From: a virus | DNA length: 48,922 nucleotides | Direction: 5' to 3' (one strand) | IMG/VR virus record: IMGVR_UViG_3300037153_000047 | Coordinates: 1-48,922 of that record | Shown: positions 25,371 through 32,996 of the stretch, piece by piece | Position numbering within the stretch: position 1 is the first letter of the stretch | How the letters are laid out: each line of letters opens with the position of its first letter | Notes under the pieces: generated by a model | Seen by the model: the letters and a program-made list of their open reading frames with translations, nothing else | Databases searched by the model: none | What the model was told of the DNA's origin: nothing | Made by a program: the position numbers and the translations under genes

Positions 25371-27328
25371 GTTTAGCACAACAAGTTTTTACTGATGCAG
25401 GCAAATCGATGCTCGGTCGCGCACAGGCCAGCGAGACATTGACGATTTCAAAAATTGTTTTGGGCGACGGGAGCGCAAGTCAGGACAGCGATTACTTCGG
25501 GCGCACGACGCTGTTCAACAAACGAATGGACGTCACAATTACGTCGAAGACCGACCTCGGCGGCGGCGTGCTTCTGGTGGAAGGATCGTTTCTCTCGAGC
25601 GCTGCGCCAGCTGCATTTCAGCTGCGCGAACTGGGAATCCAAGCGCACATCGGCGCGGAGGCTGATCGGCTTTACTGCGCGTCGAACGTTTACACTGATC
25701 CACCGGACACGATCGATCCGTCCAGTCCGAGCGTGCAGGCGTTCAAAATCAAACTGATTGTCGACCGGATTCCGAGCGCACAGCTGGTCATACAGATCGG
25801 GCCGACTGAAAATATTACGGGCGAAAACGTGGGATCATCTGCGAACGGGCCAGGATGGTTCAAAGAGGCGGTTGCAAATCTGATGCGCTTCAAGCGTGCA
25901 AAGGCTGGCGCTGGAATTTCAATCGTGGAGGATGCCAGCGGCGATTTCATTACCATAGCGGAAAAGCAGCTGACGCAAAATTTCGATCTTTACGTGCCAG
26001 CAAACAATCCGGATTACGTGGCGGGGCCGAACACTGCTGTCTTCGCGGACATACAAGCGGCACACGATTATCTTTTGCAGTTCCGGATTCCGGCGAACAT
26101 CACGGCCACGATTCACGTTCACGAATTGAATCACGCCATAATGAATTTCGGCGCAGGCGGAACTTCGATTGCGTTTTCGCATCCGGACTCGAAACAGATT
26201 GCGCTGATCGGCGAGGCGCGGGTCGACAAGGCGGTGACAAAAATCCAGTGGGTCAGCAACACACAAAAAGATGTGACTTGCACAGACGTAACGGGTCTCG
26301 CTGTGGGAATGTATGTCTGGCTCGCGCTCAGTCCTGGTTACGGCGGCGGCTGCCAGATTGCCAGCGTCAACACATCGACAAAAGTGGTGCGCGTGAACAT
26401 CTGGAATCAGAGCGGCAAAGCGCCTTACAACACGCTGGACACGAACGCGAATCGGTTGTCGTATCTGCCGACGAAACTGCAAATCAGTCCGAATCCGACT
26501 GTGCTCGGACAGGGAATCAGCTGTCCGAATGGCATCCAGAGCATTCAAAACATTCTGGTGATCGGACATTCCAACGCCAATCTGTCGAACACATATGACC
26601 AGATCAATTACCTATCATACGCGTTCACGCCGAACAGCGGTTCATTGATTAATTGCATGGCGGTCAATGCGCGGCGGGGTCTAAGCGGTGGGACTGGCGC
26701 GGTGTCTCTTAGCGGTGACTGTGTGTTCGCCAACTGCGGTTTCGGGATCGTTGGCGGTTCGCAAACATTGGCATACTACGACGCCTACACTTACATCAAC
26801 GGCTGCGGACAAGGCGTGCTGTCCGGTGGCACATTCGCGCTCGGTTCGATTGTGGCGGGCAACAACAACACACAAGTCTGGCTGAACCATAATCTTTACG
26901 GCGCGAACATTACGGGCGGTGTAGGTTTGATCGGCGGCACATGGTGGGTCATCAACAACTGGACTGGGATACAGGCGACATCGGTAGGAAGCATCAGTCT
27001 CGGCGCTGGCTACGGCTCGTTTCTTTTGAACAACACGATTGACATTCGCGCCCAGGGGCAAAGCTACGTCCGATACGACCGTTGGGAATTGCAGATGCCG
27101 ACTTGCGATCCGGCTGTGCATCAGATCACGCCACCTCCGGCGGGCGCGGATTATTCCTACGAGGGCATCGGCAACCAAAACGCCTGCATCTACGTGCTGG
27201 ACACAGGCAGCGGCACGCGAATGGGCGCTCCGGAACTGACAGGCTCGGACAAAGATTTCCACGACAGGGCGATGCTGATGCTATCGGAGAACAGCGCGGC
27301 TAACGAGAACTTGACAAGCGAAGGTTAA
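25367..27328 (+). CDS. Baseplate-attached tail fibre H with beta-helix end
   Basis: This 653-aa protein begins with a GpH-like baseplate-binding part (VFTDAGKSMLGRAQASETL, LTISKIVLGDGS). The second half (from about 230) has many short Gly/Asn-rich repeats typical of right-handed beta helices and depolymerase-like fibres (NCMAVNARRGLSGGTGAVSL). The start at 25367 overlaps gene I by 4 bp. The stop codon lies inside dyad repeat copy 7. Confidence 0.8.
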   Translation: MSLAQQVFTDAGKSMLGRAQASETLTISKIVLGDGSASQDSDYFGRTTLFNKRMDVTITSKTDLGGGVLLVEGSFLSSAAPAAFQLRELGIQAHIGAEADRLYCASNVYTDPPDTIDPSSPSVQAFKIKLIVDRIPSAQLVIQIGPTENITGENVGSSANGPGWFKEAVANLMRFKRAKAGAGISIVEDASGDFITIAEKQLTQNFDLYVPANNPDYVAGPNTAVFADIQAAHDYLLQFRIPANITATIHVHELNHAIMNFGAGGTSIAFSHPDSKQIALIGEARVDKAVTKIQWVSNTQKDVTCTDVTGLAVGMYVWLALSPGYGGGCQIASVNTSTKVVRVNIWNQSGKAPYNTLDTNANRLSYLPTKLQISPNPTVLGQGISCPNGIQSIQNILVIGHSNANLSNTYDQINYLSYAFTPNSGSLINCMAVNARRGLSGGTGAVSLSGDCVFANCGFGIVGGSQTLAYYDAYTYINGCGQGVLSGGTFALGSIVAGNNNTQVWLNHNLYGANITGGVGLIGGTWWVINNWTGIQATSVGSISLGAGYGSFLLNNTIDIRAQGQSYVRYDRWELQMPTCDPAVHQITPPPAGADYSYEGIGNQNACIYVLDTGSGTRMGAPELTGSDKDFHDRAMLMLSENSAANENLTSEG

Positions 27329-27347
27329 TTAAATTTAGTCAAAGCTT
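27321..27347 (+). repeat. 28-bp dyad repeat, copy 7
   Basis: The left arm is AAGGTTAATTAAA and the right half TTTAGTCAAAGCTT. It contains the fibre stop codon (27326-27328) and ends 4 bases before the next ATG. It marks the border between structural genes and the DNA-modification region. Confidence 0.9.
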
Positions 27348-27351
27348 TTCA

Positions 27352-28164
27352 ATGAAAACCAAATCTGCGAAAGCGCCGCGCCGCGCCGCGCCCTCGATGA
27401 CGCGGGCGGCGGGCGGTGCTAACGGCGGTCACGAAATCGAATACTGGACGCCGGACGATCTTGAGCCATACGCACGCAATCCGAACATTCATCCGGAGGA
27501 ACAAATCAAACTGATTTGCGATTCCATCGAGCAGTTCGGATTCACTACGCCGATTCTATGCGATGAAAACGGAATGATTCTGGCTGGACACGGCCGCCAG
27601 CTGGCAGCGGTGCAATTGAATTTGTCGCACGTGCCTGTGATACGGCTCAAAGGATTGTCGGAAGCGCAGAAACGCGCCTACATCATGGCAGACAATCAGA
27701 TTGCGCGGACAAGCGATTTCGATTTCGATTTGATCGCGGCGGAATTGAAATCCATCGCCGACGAATATCCGGACTTCGAACTTTCCGTGATCGGGTTCGC
27801 AGCTGCGGACTTGACGAAATTTCTGGATCCGCTTTTCGGGAAACAACATCCGGACACTGGCAAGCTGCTGGAAGTTTTGCGGGTGTCGTTTGACGATCCG
27901 AAACACAAGGTGGAGCGCGGGCAGATTTGGGACTGCATCGATCACGCTGTCATTTGCATGGACGTTTTCGACGAATGGGAGAAATGGAAGGACGAACTGC
28001 AACCTGGCTCGGTCTTTCTTCCGTATGCGGGGCCGCTGGTCTTGTTAGGCGAGCGAGCCAAAACGACGCGGTTCGTGATCGTGAATCCACAGGAATTCAT
28101 TTGCGCGCTGATCTTGGACAAGTTCACGGAAGCGAAACTCGGGATTCCGACCTTGCGCAAATGA
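27352..28164 (+). CDS. ParB/Srx-domain protein, probable partner of DpdA
   Basis: This 270-aa protein has a Lys/Arg/Ala-rich start and then a ParB/sulfiredoxin-type domain at about 25-120 (LEPYARNPNIHPEEQIKLI, ILAGHGRQLAA, YIMADNQIA). The last 85 residues (VERGQIWDCI, GSVFLPYAGPLVLLGE, TRFVIVNPQEFICALILDKF) look like the shell of a DNA methyltransferase without its catalytic DPPY, i.e. a degenerate domain. In the bacterial Dpd system a ParB/Srx-domain protein, DpdB, works with DpdA to insert preQ0 into DNA. Here the gene overlaps dpdA by 4 bp, so the same partnership is likely. Confidence 0.75.
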   Translation: MKTKSAKAPRRAAPSMTRAAGGANGGHEIEYWTPDDLEPYARNPNIHPEEQIKLICDSIEQFGFTTPILCDENGMILAGHGRQLAAVQLNLSHVPVIRLKGLSEAQKRAYIMADNQIARTSDFDFDLIAAELKSIADEYPDFELSVIGFAAADLTKFLDPLFGKQHPDTGKLLEVLRVSFDDPKHKVERGQIWDCIDHAVICMDVFDEWEKWKDELQPGSVFLPYAGPLVLLGERAKTTRFVIVNPQEFICALILDKFTEAKLGIPTLRK

Positions 28165-29078
28165 CAAAGACCGGCGGCGACGCGTTCGATCCAAAAGATC
28201 GCCAGCTTTATTTCATCGCCATTAACGCGGACAAGCTACTGCGTGTGGAAAACTTGAATCGCCACCTGCTGTGCGCGGTGAATGAAATCAATGGCGACGC
28301 GCAGCTGGACATTTTGCGCGGCATGATGAAACGCGGGACGCGCATCTTCATCGACTCCGGCATTTTCAATCTGACCATGGAACACGCACGCAAACACGAC
28401 TGCCACATGAACGAGGCGCTCGGACTTGCGCCAGACGAGATCGACGGGTTCGATAATTTGTTCGACCGCTACGTGGAAGTCTGCGGCAAGATCGGCGGCG
28501 ATTCATGGGGCTACATCGAGATCGATCAGGGCGGACGGGAAAACAAAATCAAGACTCGGGCGAAGCTGGAAAAACTGGGGCTGCGTCCGGTTCCGGTTTA
28601 TCATCCATTGAACGACGGATGGGATTACTTCGACTACTTGGCTACGCGATACGACCGCATCTGTTTCGGAAACGTGGTGCAGGCGGAAATCGCGGAGCGA
28701 CAACGTCTGATTTCGACTGCGTTCATTCGGCAAAAGAAATATCCCAAGCTGTGGATTCATCTTCTCGGCGTGACACCGAGCGAGCTATTGCACTCGTGTC
28801 CGTCGTGCAGCTGCGATTCCTCGACCTGGTTGTCGTCGATGCGTTGGGGTTTTTCTGACGCAACCTGCTTCGGGAAGCGCGTCGCCGGCGGGTTCGGGCC
28901 GCAGCTGACTTATCGCTATGGCGCGGCGGCACAAGAGGAAAATCCAGACCGGAACGCCAGCTACATCAAAGGTGAAAAGCTGTTCGCCTACGACGCGGAA
29001 ATCATGGGCCGGAACTGGCAGGCATACGTTCACGATTACACATCAGCGCAAGGTGCGTCTGTGCCAAAAAGATTGTAG
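28161..29078 (+). CDS. dpdA: DpdA-like DNA deazaguanine transglycosylase
   Basis: This 305-aa protein belongs to the tRNA-guanine transglycosylase superfamily in the form found in phages, which swaps guanine in DNA for a 7-deazaguanine. The DSGIF motif at 65-69 carries the usual active-site Asp. Further conserved features are YIEIDQGG (about 118-125), VYHPLNDGWDYFDYL, RICFGNVV, and the Cys-rich CPSCSCDSSTWLSS (213-226), with Asp219 a candidate nucleophile. The start at 28161 overlaps the ParB-like gene by 4 bp; a longer frame from 27927 is shadow. QueD, QueE and FolE follow downstream. Confidence 0.8.
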   Translation: MTKTGGDAFDPKDRQLYFIAINADKLLRVENLNRHLLCAVNEINGDAQLDILRGMMKRGTRIFIDSGIFNLTMEHARKHDCHMNEALGLAPDEIDGFDNLFDRYVEVCGKIGGDSWGYIEIDQGGRENKIKTRAKLEKLGLRPVPVYHPLNDGWDYFDYLATRYDRICFGNVVQAEIAERQRLISTAFIRQKKYPKLWIHLLGVTPSELLHSCPSCSCDSSTWLSSMRWGFSDATCFGKRVAGGFGPQLTYRYGAAAQEENPDRNASYIKGEKLFAYDAEIMGRNWQAYVHDYTSAQGASVPKRL

Positions 29079-29116
29079 AACGTCGCCGGAGACTAACGAT
29101 CAAAAAGAGAGCGCAC

Positions 29117-29491
29117 ATGACAAAAATTTTTATCACTACGCGGTTCGAGGGATTCCATTGCTGGCCGGACGCGCCGGACGAAGTGGCTTTCCTGCGGTCG
29201 CCGCATCGCCACATTTTCCATGTGCGCTGCTGGCGGACTGTGGATCACGACGACCGCGACATCGAGTTCATTCAATGGAAACGGCAAATTGATTTTTCCA
29301 TCCGCACGCTGGCAGGAGAAAACGACACAATGAAATGGTCCTGCGAAACGTGGGCGCGTGCGATTGGCGGGACAGTGGACGCGGACACGGTGGAAGTCTC
29401 CGAGGACGGGGAGAACGGGGCGGTCTGGATTGGCGGCGAGCGGTTAGACAAAGTCTTGGAAGCGGTCGCGCAGCGCCGGAAACAGGGTTAA
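29117..29491 (+). CDS. QueD/PTPS-like protein candidate
   Basis: This 124-aa protein is not clearly assigned. Its start (FEGFHCWPDAP, then HRHIFHV, DHDDRDIEFIQWK) has one His (14) and then a His-x-His (30, 32). That matches the spacing of the zinc ligands in QueD and 6-pyruvoyl-tetrahydropterin synthases (F..H, then HGH). The catalytic Cys of QueD is not at the usual place; there is a Cys at 15. I recall similar phage proteins annotated as unknown. It lies between dpdA and the true queD, which supports a link to deazapurine chemistry. Confidence 0.5.
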   Translation: MTKIFITTRFEGFHCWPDAPDEVAFLRSPHRHIFHVRCWRTVDHDDRDIEFIQWKRQIDFSIRTLAGENDTMKWSCETWARAIGGTVDADTVEVSEDGENGAVWIGGERLDKVLEAVAQRRKQG

Positions 29492-29600
29492 AACACGTTT
29501 TTATGGCTCGGGTGCAGTGGTCCCACTGGTTTGAGGTTGAAACGATTCTAGGGGCATTTGTGGCGGTTTGGGGAACGGTAACGGGCTGCGGGCGACTGGC
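29490..29600 (+). repeat. Large intergenic repeat, copy C
   Basis: This copy shares with copies A and B the stretch ACGTTTTTATG, then GGGTGCAGTGGTCC, GAAACGATTCTAGGGGCATT and GTGGCGGTTTGGGGAACGG. A CTAGG box lies at 29548-29552; the upstream box of A and B is not recognisable. It overlaps the 3' part of a possible minus-strand gene. Confidence 0.65.
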
Positions 29601-29770
29601 ACGCAGGAACGCAGGCCGATGCGCCGACCACACACAGGGCAGTTCGGTCGTTCTGGTTCCGGTTTGACAACTGCGACTGGTGGCGCGGCTGGACGGGACG
29701 CCGCCAGCGCGGCAGCGCGGATTTCTTCGGGCGTGGTTCCGAGAGATTCAAAAATGTCTGCGAGTTTCAT
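29501..29770 (-). CDS. Possible small zinc-ribbon protein
   Basis: This 89-aa frame starts MKLADIFESLGTTPEEIRAA, a plausible helical start, then an Ala/Pro-rich linker and CPVCGRRIG, a single zinc-ribbon half. The last 30 or so residues are encoded by large repeat C and look less like protein, so the true gene may end differently. The dyad repeat copy 8 lies 13 bases upstream of its start on this strand. Confidence 0.4.
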   Translation of the reverse strand: MKLADIFESLGTTPEEIRAAALAASRPAAPPVAVVKPEPERPNCPVCGRRIGLRSCVPVARSPLPFPKPPQMPLESFQPQTSGTTAPEP

Positions 29771-29782
29771 TCGCAGATTTTG

Positions 29783-29810
29783 GAAGGTTAATTAATTTCA
29801 GTCAAAGCTT
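29783..29810 (+). repeat. 28-bp dyad repeat, copy 8
   Basis: The left arm is AAGGTTAATTAA and the right half TTTCAGTCAAAGCTT. No plus-strand start codon follows. The neighbours are a minus-strand gene start on the left and a minus-strand terminator on the right, yet the repeat keeps its plus orientation. Confidence 0.88.
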
Positions 29811-29819
29811 TTCGGGCAT

Positions 29820-29851
29820 AAAAAAACGCCGCCGGATTTCTCCGACGGCGC
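29820..29851 (-). terminator. Rho-independent terminator of the histone-like gene
   Basis: A 10-bp stem with one mismatch (29827-29836 with 29841-29850) encloses a 4-base loop and is followed on the minus strand by a T run. It lies about 25 bases after the minus-strand stop at 29876. The plus direction has only a short T run. Confidence 0.75.
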
Positions 29852-29875
29852 TTTTGGGTTTGCTTGTGTCAGCGG

Positions 29876-30361
29876 TTACGCTGCGGCTGCAACGAGTTCT
29901 TTCAGCTGTTTCTTCGTCACAGGAGCGGGCTTGCCGCGCTCGCCGTGGCGACCAGCTTGCACAAACGTGCGGATGGCGTTGACACTGGCTTTCGGCTCGA
30001 CCTTCTGGATCGCTGCCACCGCTTGCGCGGGCATGAATCCGTGCTTGCCGAATGCGCGGGCAATGGCAATCATGGAGTGGCCGAGGATTGCACGAAGCGC
30101 TTTTTTCTTCGCGGGCTTCGCGGCTTTGGTCGTCGCGGTTTTTTTGGCTGTCTTTTTCATGGTTTTGTTCACTGCGTTTTGTAGGTCTGCAACCGTGATG
30201 CCACAGACTTGTTTGGCGATTTCTTCGCCGTGGTTGTCGAGGATCACGCCTCGAATGTCGTCGCGTGTGGGTTTTTTAATGCCTGCGGCGACGCAATAGG
30301 CGCGGGCATCTTTCAACATTTCTGCTTTATCTGCTGCACTGACTGTTTGCTTGTTTTTCAT
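29876..30361 (-). CDS. Histone-H1-like Lys/Ala-rich protein
   Basis: This 161-aa basic protein has a folded N-terminal part (ADKAEMLKDARAYCVAAGIK), a middle tract of Lys, Ala and Thr (MKKTAKKTATTKAAKPAKKK), then a helical end (RAILGHSMIAIARAFGKHGF, SVNAIRTFVQAGRHGERGK) that could be a winged-helix. The linker resembles the tails of bacterial H1-like proteins that compact DNA. It is alone on the minus strand with its own terminator. The ATG at 30361 is preferred; a GTG at 30376 would add 5 residues. Confidence 0.7.
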   Translation of the reverse strand: MKNKQTVSAADKAEMLKDARAYCVAAGIKKPTRDDIRGVILDNHGEEIAKQVCGITVADLQNAVNKTMKKTAKKTATTKAAKPAKKKALRAILGHSMIAIARAFGKHGFMPAQAVAAIQKVEPKASVNAIRTFVQAGRHGERGKPAPVTKKQLKELVAAAA

Positions 30362-30444
30362 ATGCCTGTCTGTCACTCCAGATTCGGGAAAGCCAACAAG
30401 TTTTTTAAACTTTTTTCATGGTTATTACCATTCCGGCGTAAATG

Positions 30445-30500
30445 TCCTTGCGTGCCTCCCACGCGGGATTTTACTTGAAATTATTTTCGGCGGCTAAATA
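30445..30500 (+). promoter_or_regulatory. Hairpin element X in divergent gap before QueD
   Basis: The perfect hairpin GCGTG-CCTCC-CACGC (30450-30464) is followed by GGGATTTTAC and then a TTTTCGGCGGC block. A similar order (CGTGG-CTC-CCACG, GAGGGATTTACAC, TTTTGGGCGGC) occurs at 32902-32940 before the HNH gene. Promoter-like hexamers TTGAAA (30475) and AATACT (30497), 16 bases apart, overlap this element. A regulatory role is inferred. Confidence 0.4.
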
Positions 30501-30509
30501 CTTGCCCAC

Positions 30510-30959
30510 GTGGTCACCTGCACAAAGGTCTTCGAGCGGTTTCCGTTCGCCCACAGGGCGCACAGGCATGACGGACATTGCAAATTGATCCACGGTCACA
30601 ATTGGTCGTTCGCGGTGACGTTCGCCGCACGCGAGACTGATGCTAACGGGTTCGTGATGGACTTCGGGAAGTTGAAAGCGTTAAACGACAAGCTGAAAGA
30701 ATTATTCGATCACACGTTCGTGGTGAACGAAAGCGATCCGCTGCGGCTGGACTTCGAGCGGTTTCTGACCCTGCACGGCATCGCCAACCTGGTTGTGGTT
30801 CCGGACTGTTCGTGCGAAGGAATCGCCAAGCTGGTCTGGCAGATTTCAAACGCGGTCGCACTGAAAGAAACTGCGGGGCGCGTGATGGTGCGGAAAGTGG
30901 TGGTCCATGAAGACAATTTAAACAGCGCGACTTACGCGCCTGTGGTGACGACAGCATGA
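30510..30959 (+). CDS. queD: QueD, 6-carboxytetrahydropterin synthase
   Basis: This 149-aa enzyme would convert dihydroneopterin triphosphate (the FolE product) to 6-carboxy-5,6,7,8-tetrahydropterin. Zinc ligands are probably His15, His28 and His30 (FAHRAHRH, CKLIHGHNW), and the catalytic Cys is Cys24. Further family features are GFVMDFGKLKALNDKLKE, LFDHTFV and the late CSCEGIAKLVW Glu. The only available start is GTG at 30510, because a stop codon lies 5 codons upstream. It overlaps the next gene by 4 bp. Confidence 0.88.
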   Translation: MVTCTKVFERFPFAHRAHRHDGHCKLIHGHNWSFAVTFAARETDANGFVMDFGKLKALNDKLKELFDHTFVVNESDPLRLDFERFLTLHGIANLVVVPDCSCEGIAKLVWQISNAVALKETAGRVMVRKVVVHEDNLNSATYAPVVTTA

Positions 30960-31189
30960 ATATTTGGGACTACTATTTTAACGAGGACGAATTCAAGCTG
31001 GTCTGTGCCAGCTACGTGTTTTACTGGCAGCAAGTGAACGCGCTCGAGGATTATTTTTGCGACTGTTTTCATAGCTACGGCAAAGCGGTGCCGGACAATC
31101 TGATTGCGGAGCGCGACCGACTGAAAAGACGAATCACCGACGAACGTGCGAAGCTGCAAAAGATTCTCGAGCATGATAAGAATCTCTGA
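30956..31189 (+). CDS. Hypothetical protein between QueD and QueE
   Basis: This 77-aa protein is not recognised. It is rich in aromatic residues at the start (MNIWDYYFNEDEFKLVCASY) and ends in a charged helix (ERDRLKRRITDERAKLQKIL). It overlaps queD by 4 bp and queE by 17 bp, so it is translated with the deazapurine genes. Confidence 0.65.
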   Translation: MNIWDYYFNEDEFKLVCASYVFYWQQVNALEDYFCDCFHSYGKAVPDNLIAERDRLKRRITDERAKLQKILEHDKNL

Positions 31190-31874
31190 AATTTTCGGGC
31201 CAGTGGTGCAGGGCGAAGGCGCACAGATCGGCGTGCCGACTGTGTTCGTTCGCGTGGGCGGCTGCGATTACAAATGCAGCTGGTGCGACACCATGTATGC
31301 GGTGGACACAAAGTTCGCCAAAGAATGGTTGCCAATGTCGGACACGGAAATTGCGCTCGAGATACAACGCCTCTCGGTGAAACCGATTCTGGTGACGCTC
31401 TCGGGCGGCAATCCTGCGCTTTATGATTTCGGTCTTTTGATTGCACGAATGCAAGAGGCTGGTTATCGCTTCACCATCGAGACACAGGGGAGCGTAGCGA
31501 AACCGTGGTTCGGTCTGCTCGATCACATGACGCTGTCGCCGAAACCGCCTTCGTCGGGCATGGTGACGAACTACGCCAGACTGTCCGAGTGCGTGTCATG
31601 GCTGGAACTGCCCAAGGTCAGTTTCAAAATCGTGGTGGCTGACGACGACGATTACGAATACGCACAAGACATTGGGCGGCGCTATCCGCATCACAAAATC
31701 TTTTTGCAGGTCTGCAATCCAATGGTGGGCGGCATCGACTTGAACGGACAGACCAACATGCTGTTGTCAAAATTGCAATGGCTGTCGAACAAGGTGCTGG
31801 CTGACAGATGGTTTTCGGCAACGGTGTTGCCACAACTTCACGTTCTGATGTATGGGAACAAACGTGGCGTCTAA
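31173..31874 (+). CDS. queE: QueE, 7-carboxy-7-deazaguanine synthase
   Basis: This 233-aa radical SAM enzyme would rearrange carboxytetrahydropterin to 7-carboxy-7-deazaguanine (CDG). The cluster motif CxxxCxxC is CDYKCSWC (31-38) in the typical GG-C...WCDT setting. The opening [17 protein letters not shown] and the [12 protein letters not shown]-binding stretch are family features. The start at 31173 gives the usual N-terminus; a frame from 31146 adds 9 unlikely residues. It overlaps the next gene by 23 bp. Confidence 0.9.
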   Translation: MIRISEIFGPVVQGEGAQIGVPTVFVRVGGCDYKCSWCDTMYAVDTKFAKEWLPMSDTEIALEIQRLSVKPILVTLSGGNPALYDFGLLIARMQEAGYRFTIETQGSVAKPWFGLLDHMTLSPKPPSSGMVTNYARLSECVSWLELPKVSFKIVVADDDDYEYAQDIGRRYPHHKIFLQVCNPMVGGIDLNGQTNMLLSKLQWLSNKVLADRWFSATVLPQLHVLMYGNKRGV

Positions 31875-32721
31875 AACAATTCTAACTTGGCCGGACATTC
31901 GGCGGCTGATCGAGAAACGACTTCCGGCGGACAAAAAAGTTTACGGTGTTCCACGCGGCGGTTCATGCGTGGCTGCGTTGCATGGAAACATGACAGACGA
32001 TCCAACACAGGCCGAAGTGATCGTCGACGACATAATCGACAGCGGGAGGACACGCGACAAATGGACGAAACTTTTTCCGGCTACACCGTTTCTGGCGCTG
32101 ATCGACAAGACCGATACGCAGTCACAATTTGCTCGGGATGGTTGGATTCACTTTCCATGGGACGCCACGGAGTCGAGCGACATCGAAGATCATGTCGTGC
32201 GCGTGCTGGAATACATCGGCGAAGATCCTCGGCGCGAGGGATTGGCCGAAACACCTGCACGTGTGGTTCGGTCGTGGGCGGAGATTTTCGCTGGCTACAA
32301 GACGTCACCAGAAGCGATTCTGGACAAAGAGTTCGAAGCGGATGGCTACGACGAATTAATTATCTGCCGGAACATCGACTTCTATTCTACTTGCGAACAC
32401 CACATGCAACCGTTCTTTGGTCGTGCGCACGTCGCCTACATTCCGAAACGAAAAGTGGTCGGCTTGTCCAAGCTTGCGCGTCTGGTCGACGTATTCGCTC
32501 GCCGCCTGCAAATCCAGGAACGATTGACCGCGCAGATCGCGGACGCGCTCGAGCAACATCTGCAACCGCTCGGCGTGGCTGTGCTGGTGGAGGCGCAACA
32601 TTTCTGCATGGTCTGTCGCGGAGTGCGCAAACAAAACAGCTGCATGACGACCAGCAAATTGACTGGCCTGTTTCGAAGTGCGGAAGCGCGAGGAGAATTT
32701 CTGGCTCTGGTGGCAAGATGA
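31852..32721 (+). CDS. folE: Phosphoribosyltransferase-GTP cyclohydrolase I fusion
   Basis: This 289-aa protein has two parts. Residues 1-105 look like a type I phosphoribosyltransferase: [14 protein letters not shown] (30-43) and the PRPP-binding loop [12 protein letters not shown] (56-67). Residues 111-289 are GTP cyclohydrolase [14 protein letters not shown], the zinc motif CEHH (181-184), [20 protein letters not shown], and [16 protein letters not shown] with Cys252 as the likely third ligand. FolE starts deazapurine synthesis by turning GTP into dihydroneopterin triphosphate. The fused transferase is unusual; it might recycle guanine released by DpdA. An alternative start is GTG at 31864. 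Confidence 0.88.
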   Translation: MGTNVASKTILTWPDIRRLIEKRLPADKKVYGVPRGGSCVAALHGNMTDDPTQAEVIVDDIIDSGRTRDKWTKLFPATPFLALIDKTDTQSQFARDGWIHFPWDATESSDIEDHVVRVLEYIGEDPRREGLAETPARVVRSWAEIFAGYKTSPEAILDKEFEADGYDELIICRNIDFYSTCEHHMQPFFGRAHVAYIPKRKVVGLSKLARLVDVFARRLQIQERLTAQIADALEQHLQPLGVAVLVEAQHFCMVCRGVRKQNSCMTTSKLTGLFRSAEARGEFLALVAR

Positions 32722-32870
32722 ACACTGAACTACAAACACAAACGGACGCGGTCGTGAAAGCAATCACGCACTTGGAAACAACGCTGCATCAGGACGCTCT
32801 TTTGGTGCTGATGTGTCTCGGGGCGCTGCTGGTTGTTTTGTGCGTGGTGATGCTCCTGCGGCGCAGTTAA
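32718..32870 (+). CDS. Small single-span membrane protein
   Basis: This 50-aa protein has a polar start ([20 protein letters not shown]) and then one hydrophobic helix ([20 protein letters not shown]) ending RRS. Its ATG overlaps the folE stop. It is the last gene of this run. Role unknown. Confidence 0.7.
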   Translation: MNTELQTQTDAVVKAITHLETTLHQDALLVLMCLGALLVVLCVVMLLRRS

Positions 32871-32897
32871 TTACCGCGAAACAGGCAAAAGTCGCTC

Positions 32898-32935
32898 CTC
32901 ACGTGGCTCCCACGGAGGGATTTACACGATTTTGG
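32898..32935 (+). promoter_or_regulatory. Hairpin element Y before HNH gene
   Basis: The hairpin CGTGG-CTC-CCACG (32902-32914) is followed by GAGGGATTTACAC and TTTTGGGCGGCC, matching element X at 30450. An A-rich stretch (32941-32958) follows. The two copies lie 60-95 bases before a gene start. Confidence 0.4.
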
Positions 32936-32974
32936 GCGGCCAAAAAAAATTTAAAAAAACCGTTGTCTTTGGTT

Positions 32975-32992
32975 GGAGCCACCTTAGGCTCC
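32975..32992 (+). promoter_or_regulatory. Leader hairpin covering the HNH ribosome-binding site
   Basis: The 6-bp stem GGAGCC-ACCTTA-GGCTCC ends 4 bases before the HNH start codon. The only GGAG near the start is in its 5' arm. Folding would either hide it or bring it closer to the ATG, so translation may depend on the hairpin. Confidence 0.5.
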
Positions 32993-32996
32993 GGCC

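Noticed and set aside
27352-32870. preQ1-type riboswitch before the deazapurine genes
   Set aside because: No preQ1 aptamer pattern was seen upstream of dpdA, queD, queE or folE. The hairpins at 30450 and 32902 do not match it.
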